Assembly (NCBI GenBank): GCA_012295275.1
Contig: CM022674.1
Span: 16,505,649-16,569,648, forward strand
Reading direction: 5' to 3'
DNA: 64,000 nucleotides
Source: Chrysomallon squamiferum
Lineage: Eukaryota > Mollusca > Gastropoda > Neomphalida > Peltospiridae
The notes beneath the pieces are model-generated. The model was not told the DNA's origin. It ran no database searches and was given only the letters and a program-made list of their open reading frames with translations. Made by a program: the position numbers and the translations under genes. Shown here piece by piece: positions 10,659 to 23,479 of this stretch; the first letter of the stretch is position 1; the number at the start of each line of letters is the position of its first letter.

Positions 10659-11843
10659 CAAAATTTTCGGTCGTTTGTAGAGAATCTCATACCATTGTGA
10701 CGAACGTTATCTGTTACGGTGTTTATTAAGGCATCACCTACAAGTAAACATTCTATAATTATTAGAATCAGTTTTCCAACAAACAACAGCAACAACAACG
10801 ACTACGACTTTTGTCTAAACGTAATTCTTAATACCAGCTTAATGGGTTTTTTTCTGTGAAGTAACCGCTTTTGTAACACATATTCCTAAATAAGGATGTT
10901 GTTTTTTCAGAAAGTTGTATATGTGTGTGTGTGTGTGTGTGTTTTTTTTTTTACTACCATATAAATATATTGTTATATCTCTGTATCTCTCTATCTATCT
11001 ATGTAACATATATGTGTATGTGTATCTATAAATGTTTGTATGTGTAAATAGATAGAGAAATATATAGAGAGATAGAGATATATTTTTCCATCTAGCAATA
11101 TATATATATATATATAAATTATGTTATCTACCTAAGAAAAGTTATAAATATATAACCAATCGATTGACTGTCATTGGTTATATATGAATTTTACCATAAT
11201 ATTAATAAATGTATTACTCATCGGTATTTGTCTGCTTATAATATACCTAATATCAGTTGAAAAATAAAGGAAAAAGTCATTTAAATCACCTGCATTTCCG
11301 CTGTATTTTTCCACTGATAAGCGATAAAAATCATCTTCTCCAGTTATTGAGAAATTTTTGAAGACAGCAAAAGTCGTGTTTCTTTCAAAATCTTCCAAGT
11401 CAGTTTTCAGATCGTAGTAACCCTGACTGGTCAACCGATGTATGTTCTCATTCCCTGGGAAGATAAATCAGACGCATAATCGATATATCCATGTTTCAAT
11501 GAATCAAAATCTATCGAGATACTTTTTTTTTTTTAATCACTTTTTGGTCTGTTTCCTTGTTTTTTTTGCGTTCAGTGTTTTTAATCATATTCATTCACAG
11601 ACACACACATTATACTTTTGAACTTACTTAATCTTGTCACAGTTTCATTTGTATTTTAATTATTTATTATTAATTACGTACCTAACCAAAATTCATTAAT
11701 TAATGAACCAAATCCGTCTCTGTATTCTTGCCACGTTCTGTAGAAGTGTTCTGATCCGTCTCTGAAATACCTGAACATCAAGAGAAGGAAAGAAAAATAT
11801 GTCAGTTATCTGGTTATTGACAGTAATAAAAAAAAAAATAAAG

Positions 11844-11958
<115 letters not shown>

Positions 11959-12009
11959 GTGAATTTGTAAGAATCATCTTTTAAAACAGTTGTCAAAATA
12001 TAATTAAAA

Positions 12010-12010
<1 letters not shown>

Positions 12011-12098
<88 letters not shown>
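12011..12098. repeat. (GA)n in intron 2 of copy D
   Basis: About 43 GA units, in inverted relation to the CT tract 60 bp away. Confidence 0.9.
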
Positions 12099-12101
<3 letters not shown>

Positions 12102-12780
12102 TAAACGACAAAACTAGTTATGGACAGATTAAAACGCGCCTGACCAAAGGGAAACGAAAAGGATGAAAATAAACAAAAGAGAGAGAGAAAAAGTTAATAA
12201 TTTATAAAATAAAAACGAGAGAACAATTAATAAAAGCATTGCTCAAACATACAAGCCAACCGCTATCATTGTCAGATATTTCGCAGGACGCTCTGAGTGG
12301 TGTGCCGTTGTCACGTGGTACAATCGTATAAACTCCGCTTGTTCTACCTCCATTCATAATTATCTCTACACAGTGAGACGGAACACTTTCTGTTATAATA
12401 ATAACAACAGCAGCGATGACAATGTCAATTCGCATGCAAACACTATAAATGCATAATTCAGAAGTAAAAGTTTACAAATAAATGCATGAACTCAACACAT
12501 CGAATATATTAATCGTGTGACAGTCCAGAACAGAAATAGTTCATCTTGTGTTACATAAAACCTTTTCAAGAACTCCTGCAGCATGTCTCACTTCAGCTGA
12601 AACATATAGAAGACAAAGAGTATGGTAATCACATTTGGCAAACTAGTTTTTGATGGTACAGTGAATATGGTTAATATAATTAATAATGCAATGATTATGG
12701 GTTTTTGTGTAATTCGTATTGATTCTTTGAATTCAACTGAAAGAAATAGTAGCCGAGCAGAATTGTTTATTCGTTTAATA

Positions 12781-12820
12781 GTCATCAGGGAAATGATCAT
12801 TTGAATTATGATTTGTTCGT
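12781..12820 (-). promoter_or_regulatory. Cluster upstream box
   Basis: GTCATCAGGGAAATGATCAT is identical to the first 20 bases of the box at 27841. It lies about 400 bp upstream of exon 2 of copy D, whose exon 1 is lost. Confidence 0.4.
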
Positions 12821-13159
12821 CTTTAAAAACTTAATATCTACGCTTGCTGAACTAGCAGAATTTCTCATATCTTCCTTTTGCTTCTGCCTCTGCTTGATTT
12901 CTTGTTTCTTTCTGTCTTGCTTCAGATATTGGTTTTGGGCGAAACGTTTGTTCTGTTTTGGTATTTTTGTTGCTGTATCTTTGTTGGTTTTTGTTACTAG
13001 GGGTTGTTTATGTGGATGTTTTGTTTATTTGTTTTTAATTTCTGTTGCAGTTCTTTTGTTGCTTTTGTTGCCGTTACTGTTCTTTTATTTTATTAATATA
13101 TTTGTAAGTGTATACTATGTGGGATATATAAATAACATTTTAAAATAAACAATTCTTTA

Positions 13160-13270
13160 CTTTGCAGGATTTCAGCAATCCCTCTTTACATCTATGAACG
13201 AATATGTCCATCGAACTACCCACCCCATATCCACAGACTCAAACACACTGATACACGTATATGCTTTTTT
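13160..13270. repeat. Duplicated block P (upstream flank)
   Basis: GGATTTCAGCAATCC..CCACCCCATATCCACAGACTC matches 20560-20660 in the same orientation and 16440-16560 in inverted orientation, which marks the inverted unit. Confidence 0.65.
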
Positions 13271-13859
13271 ACTAATGAGTAATAAGTTAACACGAAAACA
13301 AGTGAATTATTTATTTCATACTATTTGTTTGATGTGTTAGAATATTTCAGTTATCTCTATAAAATAATTTAATTAGAGTATTAATGCTTCTAGAGCATAG
13401 AAGTATATGTATATATGTATTCATGCATTTTTATATATGTATGTATGCATATATGTATATATGTCTGTACAGACAATGTATTAAGTAGGTATAAAACTAT
13501 GTGTGTGGTTGTAGGCATGATGTCACTTCGCGCGTAAATATGTATGTTACTGTGCAAGTACGTACGTATGTATGTATGTGTGAAGATATTTAAGTAGGTA
13601 GGTAGGTTATTAATGTAAGTATAATAGTCTGTATGGATGGGTACATAGATATATTTAAATAAAGCGTAGGAACAATCAACTTCTGAAATCTTCAGTACAA
13701 CTACAGTAACAGAAATGATCATTATTAAATAATTTATAGCCATCTCTTTGACAGAACAGTAACAATAATTAATGATTTACGTTTTTCATATTTACATCTT
13801 TCTTATTATTTTTCTTATTAATTTCATCGTCAGTGTCGTCGCATCATCATCATCTTGTT

Positions 13860-15180
13860 GTCTAACGTTTTTCACTGATCAAGTTGAATTACTGGGAAAA
13901 AGTCAGTCTGGCTTTCCATAGGATTACTCTACAACTGATAACATTTTTGTAGTACAAACTTTATTTGAATTAGTAAAGAGAACGAAGAAAAGTATATACT
14001 ATTCTTTTATCGATTTTCAAAATGTGTTTGAATCTGTAGGGCCTATTCATTTATGGCAAAAAAATATCACGATACTAATGGGAAATGTTTCAGAATAATA
14101 TTTAAAATATACGACGGTATAAAATCAAGAACTGTACATGATAGCAGTATATTAAAATATGTTTTTGGCAATATTAGAATAAGGCAAGGAGAGAACTTTC
14201 ACATTTTTTATTTCCATTATATTTAAACAGGTAAAAATATGTACTGTGTTTTTATAGATGTTTAAGAAGCTATAGTAACTATTAAGTTACGATATTAATA
14301 GGAAATGTTTCAGAAAAACAATTAATATGTACGACGGTATAAAATCAAGAACTGTACATAACGGCAATACTGGAATAAGGCAAGGAGATATAATTAATTA
14401 ATTTTAGCACAATGTTTAGCAACAGAAGACTTACAACATCAACTACAGTGTTTTGAAATATATTCTAAAACATGGAAATTAAGAGATTCTACTCCAAACT
14501 GAAAAATTAAGATTTTTTCCAGAGGCAATTTAAAAACAAATACTTATAGATTTACATATAATAATATGGAAATATAAACTGATAGAGATGTTAAATACCT
14601 CGAGTTTGTTTTAAGTAAATCTGCATCCTTCATAAATATTAAGAAAAATGTATTCAACTTAACTTCAAAGTAAAAGTTTGCTATATTAAAAACAAAATTT
14701 ACAATTTAATATATCAATGAACTGTCAGATTTGTTTGCCTAGATTTATAAAACCAATAATATTCTATGGCTGTGAAATCTGGGGTTTTAGTAATTACAAT
14801 ATAATTGAAAGATTTCATCTAAAATTTTGCAAATATATATTATGTGTTAAGAAGTGAACAAAAAGCTTTGTGGTTTATAGTGAATTAGGGAGGTGATTAC
14901 ATTTTGGGCAAACGTTTTTAACTGTAAAGCGTACAAATTGCCTAGTGTACTATACATGTTGTTACATATTACAACAGTATAAATGCCAAATAAAGTCCTC
15001 GGTTTTTTTCCATAAAAGGTATACTAAACAAACATATACAAACATGTGTAATATTTATTCATGTGTCCCAGTGAATGGTTTCTAGTTAAAACATTCTGTT
15101 GAAAGATATACGTGTAATCAGTTCTGACAAAAATGGAATAGAGATAAATAGTTAACAAAGAAATCAAATATATTTTAACA
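13860..15180 (+). mobile_element. Decayed LINE reverse transcriptase
   Basis: Plus-strand fragments read SQSGFP, DYSTTDNIFVVQTLFELVKR, SFIDFQNVFESV and later YDGIKSRTVH and RIRQGE. These correspond to RT blocks before the catalytic site of non-LTR retrotransposons. A partial duplicate of the YDGIKS..RQGD block follows at 14285-14395. YADD is lost. Many stops and frameshifts. Confidence 0.75.
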
Positions 15181-16250
15181 AATTATTAAAAGGATAATGA
15201 GGTAATAGTTTGTAATGATTTTATTCTCAATTTTCAATCATGCCTCTAGTAGGCACACTATCACAGTAAATTTAGAAGTTAATTTCACTGATAATTAATT
15301 ACAAACATTCATCTGAAAATTAATAATCATTAAACATAATTATTATTAATAAGAACATTTGAAATAATCATTTCAAATGTTCTTATTAATAATTGTAATG
15401 TTTAATAGTAACAAATTACATTTAATTTAAAATGCACGTATACAGAATAATTTCTCAGCTATAATTATTATCAATACCGAAATGTAAAACGATAATTATA
15501 ACAAATTAGGAATAAGGTGAACACTTTCAGTGACTGATAAATCAGTCATATTTTAGGCCTAACCAGAAACTGTTGTGACATTTGATGCAACACACTGCCT
15601 GAATTTCATCTAATTTTATCACAGTTCAGTTATTTCCCATTCAGCGACAATATTTACCACAATAATGAAAGCGATAAGCACGTCATCCATATGCAACACT
15701 TATAACTAATATGCAAATACAGTTTTTAGCAATATGCAAATGTTAAATAATACGAACAAGCTTATGTATCCTTATTAGTATAATAATACATCATAAATTC
15801 TAATGCAAAAATAAAAGAAATACTTATTATAAATATGCAAATTTAAGTAATCATAATAATAATATATATTACATATGGAGAAATGCAAAATATTTATTAT
15901 CATATTTTTTCTGGATATTCAAGTGATCAAATGCTATACTTATTAATAAAATATATTATGTAAACTATTTATTATATTATATTTTTTCCTGAATATTCAA
16001 GTAAAAAATATAAGAAATTATGAATGATCAAATCTTTATAAAAATAGATAAATAAATGAATAAACGAAACACAAATAATCAAATAAATATATCAACGAAT
16101 AACAATAAAGACAGTTAAAGAACATACAAATAAATAAACAGTCAAACAGACAATAAAACAAGATAAATAAATTTATAAAAAAATTATATTAAAGAGATAA
16201 CAAGAAATATTTATTAAATACGAATGTAATAAAAAAAGGTTTCTGTTCAA
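15180..16250. repeat. AT-rich 1-kb block, copy 3
   Basis: Starts at GTAATAGTTTGTAATGATTTT after the LINE remnant and matches copies 1, 2 and 4. Contains the hairpin at 15328-15408. No gene. Confidence 0.65.
15328..15408. repeat. Perfect inverted repeat in AT-rich block
   Basis: Arms 15342-15365 and 15370-15393 are exact reverse complements (24 bp) around the 4-base loop AATC; pairing continues imperfectly outwards by about 14 bp. The homologous blocks at 4750, 8340 and 22985 have only the left arm, so this is a local inverted duplication. Confidence 0.9.
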
Positions 16251-16439
16251 ACCAATAAAGTAGGTTACATATATATAACCTGAGAAATAGTCATTAATAA
16301 TAAAATTTAATTCGTTTATAGATGTAACTGGAATATTCTATCATATCAAAAAAAAAAATAATAATAATAAAAAAAAAATAAAATGTAGGAAATAAATAAT
16401 TCAGGTGGTTTCATATTTTAGCTTAATGCTCTGAGTACA

Positions 16440-16560
16440 TCATTAGAAAAATGTTCTGAACGTGTACTGGTGTGTTTGAGTCTATGAACATGGGGTGGGT
16501 AGATCGATGATACATTGGTGGATAGACAGACAGAAGGGTTACTGAAATCCTGGAAAATTA
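16440..16560. repeat. Block P in inverted orientation
   Basis: Reverse complement of the 13160 and 20560 copies (GTGTTTGAGTCTATG.. and GGTTACTGAAATCCTGGA). Together with the plus-strand exon 1 at 17156 it shows that the 16.4-18.1 kb unit is inverted. Confidence 0.65.
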
Positions 16561-17729
16561 AGAAATGTTTATTTTTCAAGTGATTTCTTTTTCTAAAAAT
16601 TATTTTGCTGGCTAAAGAAACACGAGGCAAAGATAACTATAACAGAAAAGGAAAACAAAACAAAGAGTCACATAACCACTACATTATTAATTACATTAAT
16701 CATATTCACCGTAGCATCAAATACTTCAGCTCTCAATAGAAAACAGAAGTTTACGTCATACGGTTAATTTGTTTCGGGGTTTTACTTAGTTTGATAGCCT
16801 GCAACAGCAAAATGTTAAGTTGTAGATTTATCATTAGCTAGAAGCCGATACAGCAACAAGATTGTGTAATCAGTACGAGATTGGTTGATTGTATTTAACA
16901 CGTGTGTTTTACGAGGAACAGTTCTTTAAGAAAAGATTTTCAAACCTCTGGAAACTTACAAAATATTTATCAGCTATTGTTTGATGTTAATTGTTGATTC
17001 TCTTTGAACAAAAACAGATTTGGTGAAAATTCTTAGAAAATTTAGTAGAAATAAATAACAGCTTATTTGGCTCTACGAAATAACAATTAAAATCTCTGTA
17101 TGCAATTATACTGATTTTGTTCTGAACAGAAGATAGCACTGAAATCATTGGTAAAATGCAGATACTGAGAAAGATGCACGGGATACTTTTCTGCTTTTTA
17201 CCATTTCTGGTAATTGTTGTTTTTACTGACAATTCTGTGTTTAGTACTCGTAAGACTTTCCGAAACTTACCAAAGTACAAAAATAAAAAACATGCAGAAA
17301 ATCCTTCAAAAGAATTGAACGTGTCCGATAAACACCACTGTATCACAGAATGTTCCAGCTACGTCGGCTGTAAAGGTTTCGTATATAACAACGGCAACGA
17401 CATGTGTTCTCTGTACTGTAAAACATTGACATCTCTTTCGTTTGTTAGCGAGGCAGAAACAGAATCACATGTTATAATATATCCGTATTCGTTTGTGTTT
17501 TTCTGTCTTTAGATTTTTTATTTATATACGTATTCCTTTGTTTATTTACTATTACTATGTATATATATTGCAGGCAGGCTTTGTTTTATATATATATTTT
17601 ATTCATTTAGTATCACATTGGCGATGACGATATTAACATACATTATCTACTACAAGTTTCACTACTGATTATGTTATTAGGTGACTTTTCGAATTCCGAC
17701 TACTACAGCTGTTATCTTTATTACTTTTA

Positions 17730-17734
<5 letters not shown>

Positions 17735-17784
<50 letters not shown>

Positions 17785-17790
17785 TACTAC
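17735..17790. repeat. (ATT)n microsatellite
   Basis: About 16 ATT units followed by ACT units. Confidence 0.9.
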
Positions 17791-17835
17791 TAATACTGCT
17801 ACTATAATGTTGCATCTGACTAGGTAAAGATAATG

Positions 17836-18020
17836 CTATTATTATACAAAGTATTCTCTCTATCTGTGTAGAGATAAATGTTATTATTATTACAGAAAGA
17901 ATTCAGTCTGACTGTCTAGAAATAATTAATGTTATTATTAGAGAAAGTGCTCCCTCTGACTGTGAAGAGATAATTTATGTTGTTGTTATTCCAGAAAGTG
18001 TTCCCTCTGACTGTAGAGAT
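17836..18020 (+). repeat. Four tandem copies of the exon-2 acceptor region
   Basis: The segment ATTATTA..AGAAAGTG(T/C)TCC..CTGACTGT..AGAGATAAT repeats with a 47-51 bp period (TCTGTG/GACTGT centred near 17862, 17911, 17958, 18009). It covers the polypyrimidine-poor intron end, the AG and the first about 30 nt of exon 2. Confidence 0.7.
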
Positions 18021-18289
18021 GCTTATGAATGGAGCAATACGTAGTAGGAGTTGAAAAGGGAAGTTGTTGATCAGACCAAATAAATAATAATAATAACAAT
18101 ACAAGTGTTTAGTGTCTGGTTAAGTTTTTGATTTGATTTGATATGATTTGATTTCATTATTTGATTTTTAAAATTATATTTATTATTATTATTATTAGTA
18201 GTAGTAGTAGTAGTAGTAGTAGCAGTAGTAGTAGTAGTATTGTTCATTTATTTATTTTTTATTTACTTTTTTATTTATTTATGTAGAAT

Positions 18290-18960
18290 AGCAATGCGCA
18301 GTCAGAAGAAAACTAAGCACAGTAGAACTTATCGAACTGTATTCAAATAAATAATTTATCTTTCTTCACCTGTTTTGTTATTTTTCAAATTGACTAATAT
18401 TACACTGATCAATCTATATATGACCATCCACTGAACTGAGTCACGTGGGATCAACTGAACCCACTTTCCCAGTAATGTTTTGTCTTCAAAGAGATGATGT
18501 TATTTAAAATATTTATGTGTTTTTATATAAACTAGATATTGTGTTTACAATCAGACTAATATACATGTGTGTGTGTGTTTGTGTGTGTGTATGTGTGTGT
18601 GTGCGTGGTGTGTTATTTATTTCTTATGTTTGGTAGTAGTAGTAGTGGTAGTGGTAGTAGTAGTAATATTTATATTAGTATTGTTTTGTTGATTGTTTGT
18701 TTCCTGTTGCTTTAATGAAAGTGTTTTTTAGAATTATTAATACTTTTTTATATAATCATGCTTGTTTTATAACCAATGAACAAAACACAACAAAAAACAA
18801 ACAGATAAATAAATAAATACATGAAGCATGAACATATTTTCCTTTTATTACAGACAGAAAAGCAAACAACTTAAAAATCAGAATAAAGACTGGTAGAAGT
18901 TTCACGAATTTTTCCTTCACAAAATACACTTTTATAATACCAGCTAGGAACCTACTACAA
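18290..18960. repeat. Duplicated intergenic blocks of the FREP unit
   Basis: 18350-18550 matches 1640-1810 and 9370-9560; 18840-18960 matches 9770-9900. (TAG)n lies at 18197-18240 and 18632-18665. No exons 3-5 for copy B are found here. Confidence 0.6.
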
Positions 18961-19174
18961 ACTCTTTAATACAGTACAGCTCATACCAACAGAAACAAAC
19001 ACGAATGTGAAGGTGAACAAAAGACTGAAAAAATATCTGCTTAAAACGTTCATGAATAAAACGAAACGAAAAGGAAAAGAAATAGAAGAAACACACAGAA
19101 AAAGATAAAAATATATCAACTAAAAACGAAAAAAAAAAAATAATAATGATAACAAAAGCTTTGCTCAAACTTAC

Positions 19175-19839
19175 AAGCCAACCGCTATCATTATCTGATA
19201 TTTCGCAGAACGCCCTGATTGGTGTCCCGTTGTCACGTGGTACAATTGTATAAACTCCGCTTGTTTTACCTCCATTCATAATTATCTCTACACAGTCAGA
19301 CGGAACACTTTCTGTAATAATAACAACAACAACAGTGATGATAACGCTAGTTTATGAATTATTATGCAAAAAGAAAAAATGCATAATTCAGGAATAAATG
19401 GATACAAATAAATGCATATATAAACACATATACTTATTAACAAACACACATTCATATGAGCAAAACAATTCGTATTTTTCTAAATGTATTTGTATATAAG
19501 TAAACAAACAAACCACAACTTACCATAATATTCTGTTTCTGTCTCACTAACAATGGACAGAGAAGTCAATGGTTCACTGTACAGAGAACACATGCCGTTG
19601 CCGTTGTTGTAGATGAAACCTCTTCAACCGACGTAGTCGGAGCATTCTGTGACGCAGTAGACTTTACTGGACACTTTCAATTCTTTTGAAGAGTTTTCTG
19701 CAGGTTGCTTATCTTTCTAATGTGGGAACTTTCGAATAGTCTTACGAGTGCCAAGCTCGGAATTGAAAAAAGAAACAACGATTATCATATATGCTAAAAC
19801 ACAGAATATTATCTCGTGGATCTTTTTCATTATCTCCAT
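19175..19839 (-). pseudogene. FREP copy B: exons 1 and 2
   Basis: Exon 1 is 19524-19839 (316 nt, exactly the intact length, donor GTAAGT) but has TAG at 19719-19717 (in place of the Tyr codon of PQYKD) and TGA at 19626-19624 (in place of the Cys codon of GCKGF). Exon 2 is 19175-19311 (137 nt, open, donor GTAAGT). Exons 3-5 are not present downstream; unit-flank blocks follow instead. Clearly a truncated pseudogene. Confidence 0.88.
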
Positions 19840-20167
19840 AAAATATTGATTTGTTCTACTAGTATTTCCAAGAGACTGTCACTACAAAACTGAACTTTTC
19901 TAGTTTGTGTTTTCAGTCCAGAGCAGAACTATTTCATTCTGTTAAAACCTTTCTTTAATAATTGCTATTAATTTTCGCAGTTCAAATGAAATATATAGAA
20001 GCCAAACAGAATAGTAATCAGATTTAGTAAACAAGTTTTTGATGTTGAAGATGGTTAATTTAATTAGTAATGTAGTGATTATATTGTTGTTTTTCTGTAT
20101 AATTCGTATTGATTCTTTCTATTCAGTTGAAAGAAATAGAAGCCGACCATAATTGTTTATTCTTTTA

Positions 20168-20200
20168 ATAGTCATCAGGGATCATTTGAAATATGATGTG
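20168..20200 (-). promoter_or_regulatory. Cluster upstream box, 6-bp-shorter copy
   Basis: GTCATCAGGGATCATTTGAA lacks the AAATG core found in the other boxes. It sits about 330 bp upstream of exon 1 of copy B. Confidence 0.35.
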
Positions 20201-20559
20201 TACATCTTTCAAAATTAATATTTACGCTTGCTGAACTAGGAGAATCTCTTATATTTTCCCTCTGTTTTTGCCTCTTCTTAATTTCTTGTTTCTTTATGTC
20301 TTGCTTCAGGGTCTGGTTTTAGCTAAACATTCTGTTTTTATATTTTTTTGCTGCATCTTTGTGTTTTTGGTTTTCTTTTTATTCGGGGCGGTGGGCTGTC
20401 TATTTCGTTGTTTTGTTTATTTTTTTTTTTTTTTTTTTCGTTCTCTATTTATATTTCAGTTATTTTGTTGTTTTTACTGTTCATATATTTTATTACTATA
20501 TATTTTTGAGTCTGTATCGTGTGGGCTGTATAAAATAAATAAAATAAAATAAATAATTC

Positions 20560-20660
20560 CTTCTTTTCCAGGAATTCAGTAATCCGTCTATCTATCAACT
20601 AATGTATCATCTATTCACACACCCATCTTCATATCCTGAATCACAACGGTACATGTACAT
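20560..20660. repeat. Duplicated block P
   Basis: Same orientation as 13160-13270; the sequence up to 21110 also matches 13380-13760 in part. Confidence 0.6.
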
Positions 20661-20904
20661 ACCTTTTGACTAAAGATGTATAGAGAGAGAGTATTAAGTT
20701 AGAACATTAAACCAAGTGAATTATTTATTTCATACTCTGTTGGATATGATCGAATATTCAAGTTACACCTACAAAGTTATTTAATTTTATTATTATTGTT
20801 TTCACAGAGAGATTATTAGTTTTATTGTGTGTGTATGTATGTATGTATGTATGTATGACTATGTATCTGTTTATGTATGTGTTTGTTGCTACGCTATGTA
20901 TTGG

Positions 20905-20905
<1 letters not shown>

Positions 20906-20968
<63 letters not shown>
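20906..20968. repeat. (AT)31 microsatellite
   Basis: Pure AT repeat; the open frames of alternating Y and I across it are artefacts. Confidence 0.95.
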
Positions 20969-20970
<2 letters not shown>

Positions 20971-21269
20971 CATATAAATGTAACGTAGGACAAATCAATT
21001 TCTAGTATGTTCAATGCAACCACAGCATCATCAGTTATGATTATTAAATAATTTATTGTGGACTCTTTGACAGAAGTGTGATAATAATTACTCATTTACT
21101 TGTTTTCATATTTACAGTATTCTTTCTAATATCATTAATATTACTACTACACTACTTTTGTTATTGTTAATTTATTGTTATTACTGTTATTATTCGTGAT
21201 GTTCTTGCTAGTGTTATAACTGTTATTATAATAACAATAAAGAGAAAATTTGTCACCTTTTTTTTTTCA

Positions 21270-22830
21270 TTATATTTAAATGATTTAGCAGTTTGTTCAG
21301 CCACAGAAGCCTGCAAAGGTAATCAATAATAGCATATTTTGTTGCGAAAAATATTAATCTATATCTCAATATATTTGTCCTGTTATATGCTGATGACACT
21401 GTGCTACTAGGGCAACACAAAATTATTTACAGCATCAACTGCATTGTTTTGAAATGTATTGTAGAACATGGAAATTAAAAGTTAATGCTGCGAATCCAAA
21501 ACATTATTTTTCTTCCAGAGGCAATTTGAAAACAGATTTCTATATAATAATATGGAAATAGAAATTGTGGCTCAGGTTAAATGCCTCGGGCATGTTTTAA
21601 TTAAATGTGGATCCTTCATAAACGCTAACAAAGGTTTATTCAACATAGATTCAAACTCTGTGTTTGCTGCATTAGAAAAGTGTATTTGTTAATTTATCAA
21701 TCAAATGTCGGTTAGATTAGTTTTTACAAGATTGTAAACCAGTATTATTATATGAATTAGAGAGATATCCATTTTCTATGAGTGTTTCAATAAGAATGAT
21801 TACATTTGGGGAAAGACTGTTAACTGTAAACAGTACCAATTGTATCTTATAACCATACCATAAATGTTATATGTCCATGGTCATCTTCCTTAAAAGCTAT
21901 TCTAGATAAATATGTATATGTAACATGTATTCATGTGTCTGTTTCGTGGTTAAAATACGCTGTTAAAATAATTTTATGACCAGTTATCTCAATAATGGAA
22001 CACAACAAAAGTTGAGTCATATAAAGGCACTAAATAGAGAATGTTTAATTAAGAACATCCATTATCTGTTAAAGCTGCAAATACTTTATCAAAAACATTA
22101 ACCGATTATATGTCTACGTTAACCTATTGCAACGATAAACAAAGTTATATGAATCTTAATTTAAGGGAAAAATAATCAAAATTATATGTTTGTTAACCTA
22201 TAGGAAAAAATATTTACACCTTGAGCATGAAAACCTATATGCAACCTTCATATCTGGGCCGTACGATAAACGAAAGGATATGTTATATCTCTATGCCACT
22301 ACTATTACTGTGATATAATTATATTGTGAGTCAAATAAAAAAAAGGAAACAAGGATGAACATTTATTTTTTATAGAGGTAGAATAATAATCGTTAGAACT
22401 CAGCAAGAGCAAAGTGAAGCTCTTCTGCATTTTTACATATATATTCACACATGTACATACACATATATATTATATATATACATACATATACATACATACA
22501 TATATATGCACGTATATGTAAATATATACATACATACATATATATATTTATATATATGTGTGTGTGTGTGTATTGTTGTTATTCTACTTTTTACACTGAA
22601 TTCTGAGAAAACGTTCTTCATCCATGTCTGTGTTTGAAATTCATGCTGTCTATATTCTGAATTTCTATTTTTAATTTACGTTAGTTTCACTTTCTCTCCA
22701 TTATTCAATAATAATAATAATAATTTTAAAAAGTATTCAAAAGTAAAAAATATTTTTTAATTCGCAAAAATCATGATTTGACTGATTTTACAGCAGACCT
22801 TTCTAAAAGAAACAAATCAAAGACATTTTA
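21270..22830 (+). mobile_element. Decayed LINE with visible YADD catalytic motif
   Basis: LLYADDTVLLGQHK is readable on the plus strand; YADD is 21386-21397, the palm catalytic motif of reverse transcriptase. It is followed by RGNLKT, YNNMEI and ECLGH-like blocks, then C-terminal fragments. Stops and frameshifts throughout. It is the most informative of three related remnants (7594, 13860). Confidence 0.78.
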
Positions 22831-23448
22831 CAAATTATTGAAAAAATAATGAGTAAACAGTTTGTAATTTTCTTCCGTTGTCAGTGTTCAATCATGTCTG
22901 TACTGGGCACCCTATTCGAGTAAATTTAGAAATTAATTTCACTGATAATAATTACAAACATTTAATTGAAAATTAATAATCATCAAACATAATTATTATT
23001 AATAAGCATATATGATATACAAATTATAATAATAAATTACATTTAATTTAAAATGTAGAATAATTATTACATCATAATTATTACCAATGTGAAAATGTAA
23101 AACAATAATTATTATCAATATTATAATATAAAATGATCTTAATAATAACAAATTACATTTGGTTTAAAATGCACATAAATAGAGTAATTGTTATATCATA
23201 ATTATTATCAATATGAAAATGTAAAACAATAATTATTGTAGCAAATTAGGAATAAGCTTAACACATTCAATGGCAGATAAATCAGTCAGGATTTCAATAG
23301 AAACCTGAAACCTTTGTGACCTTTGATCCAATACAATGGAATTCATCTGGATTTATCACAGTTAAGTTATTTCCCATTCAGTGACAATTTTGACCTCAGA
23401 GATGGAAGGAAAAAGCCTATCTAATAACATATTATTAATAAGAAATAA

Positions 23449-23479
<31 letters not shown>

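Larger units (their letters stand above)
17156..18050 (+). pseudogene. FREP copy C, inverted: exon 1 plus broken exon 2
   Basis: Exon 1 begins at ATG 17156 with a hydrophobic leader (LFCFLPFLVIVVF) and a PAN-like stretch with the same four cysteines (HHCITEC, GCKGF, DMCSLY), all open. The donor is lost: where the intact gene has TATTATA|GTATGT this copy has CACATG|TTATAA, and the frame runs on to a TAG at 17510-17512 (118 aa). Exon 2 remains on the plus strand at about 17995-18050 but lacks two bases after its first Cys codon, which brings a stop. A secreted PAN-only product is possible; a pseudogene is more likely. Confidence 0.75.

Noticed and set aside
13390-13743. 117-codon minus-strand frame
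   Set aside because: Made largely of YIHT-type residues from TACATA-like repeats, and part of a duplicated intergenic block.
16987-17346. 119-codon minus-strand frame
   Set aside because: Antisense shadow of the plus-strand PAN exon at 17156.
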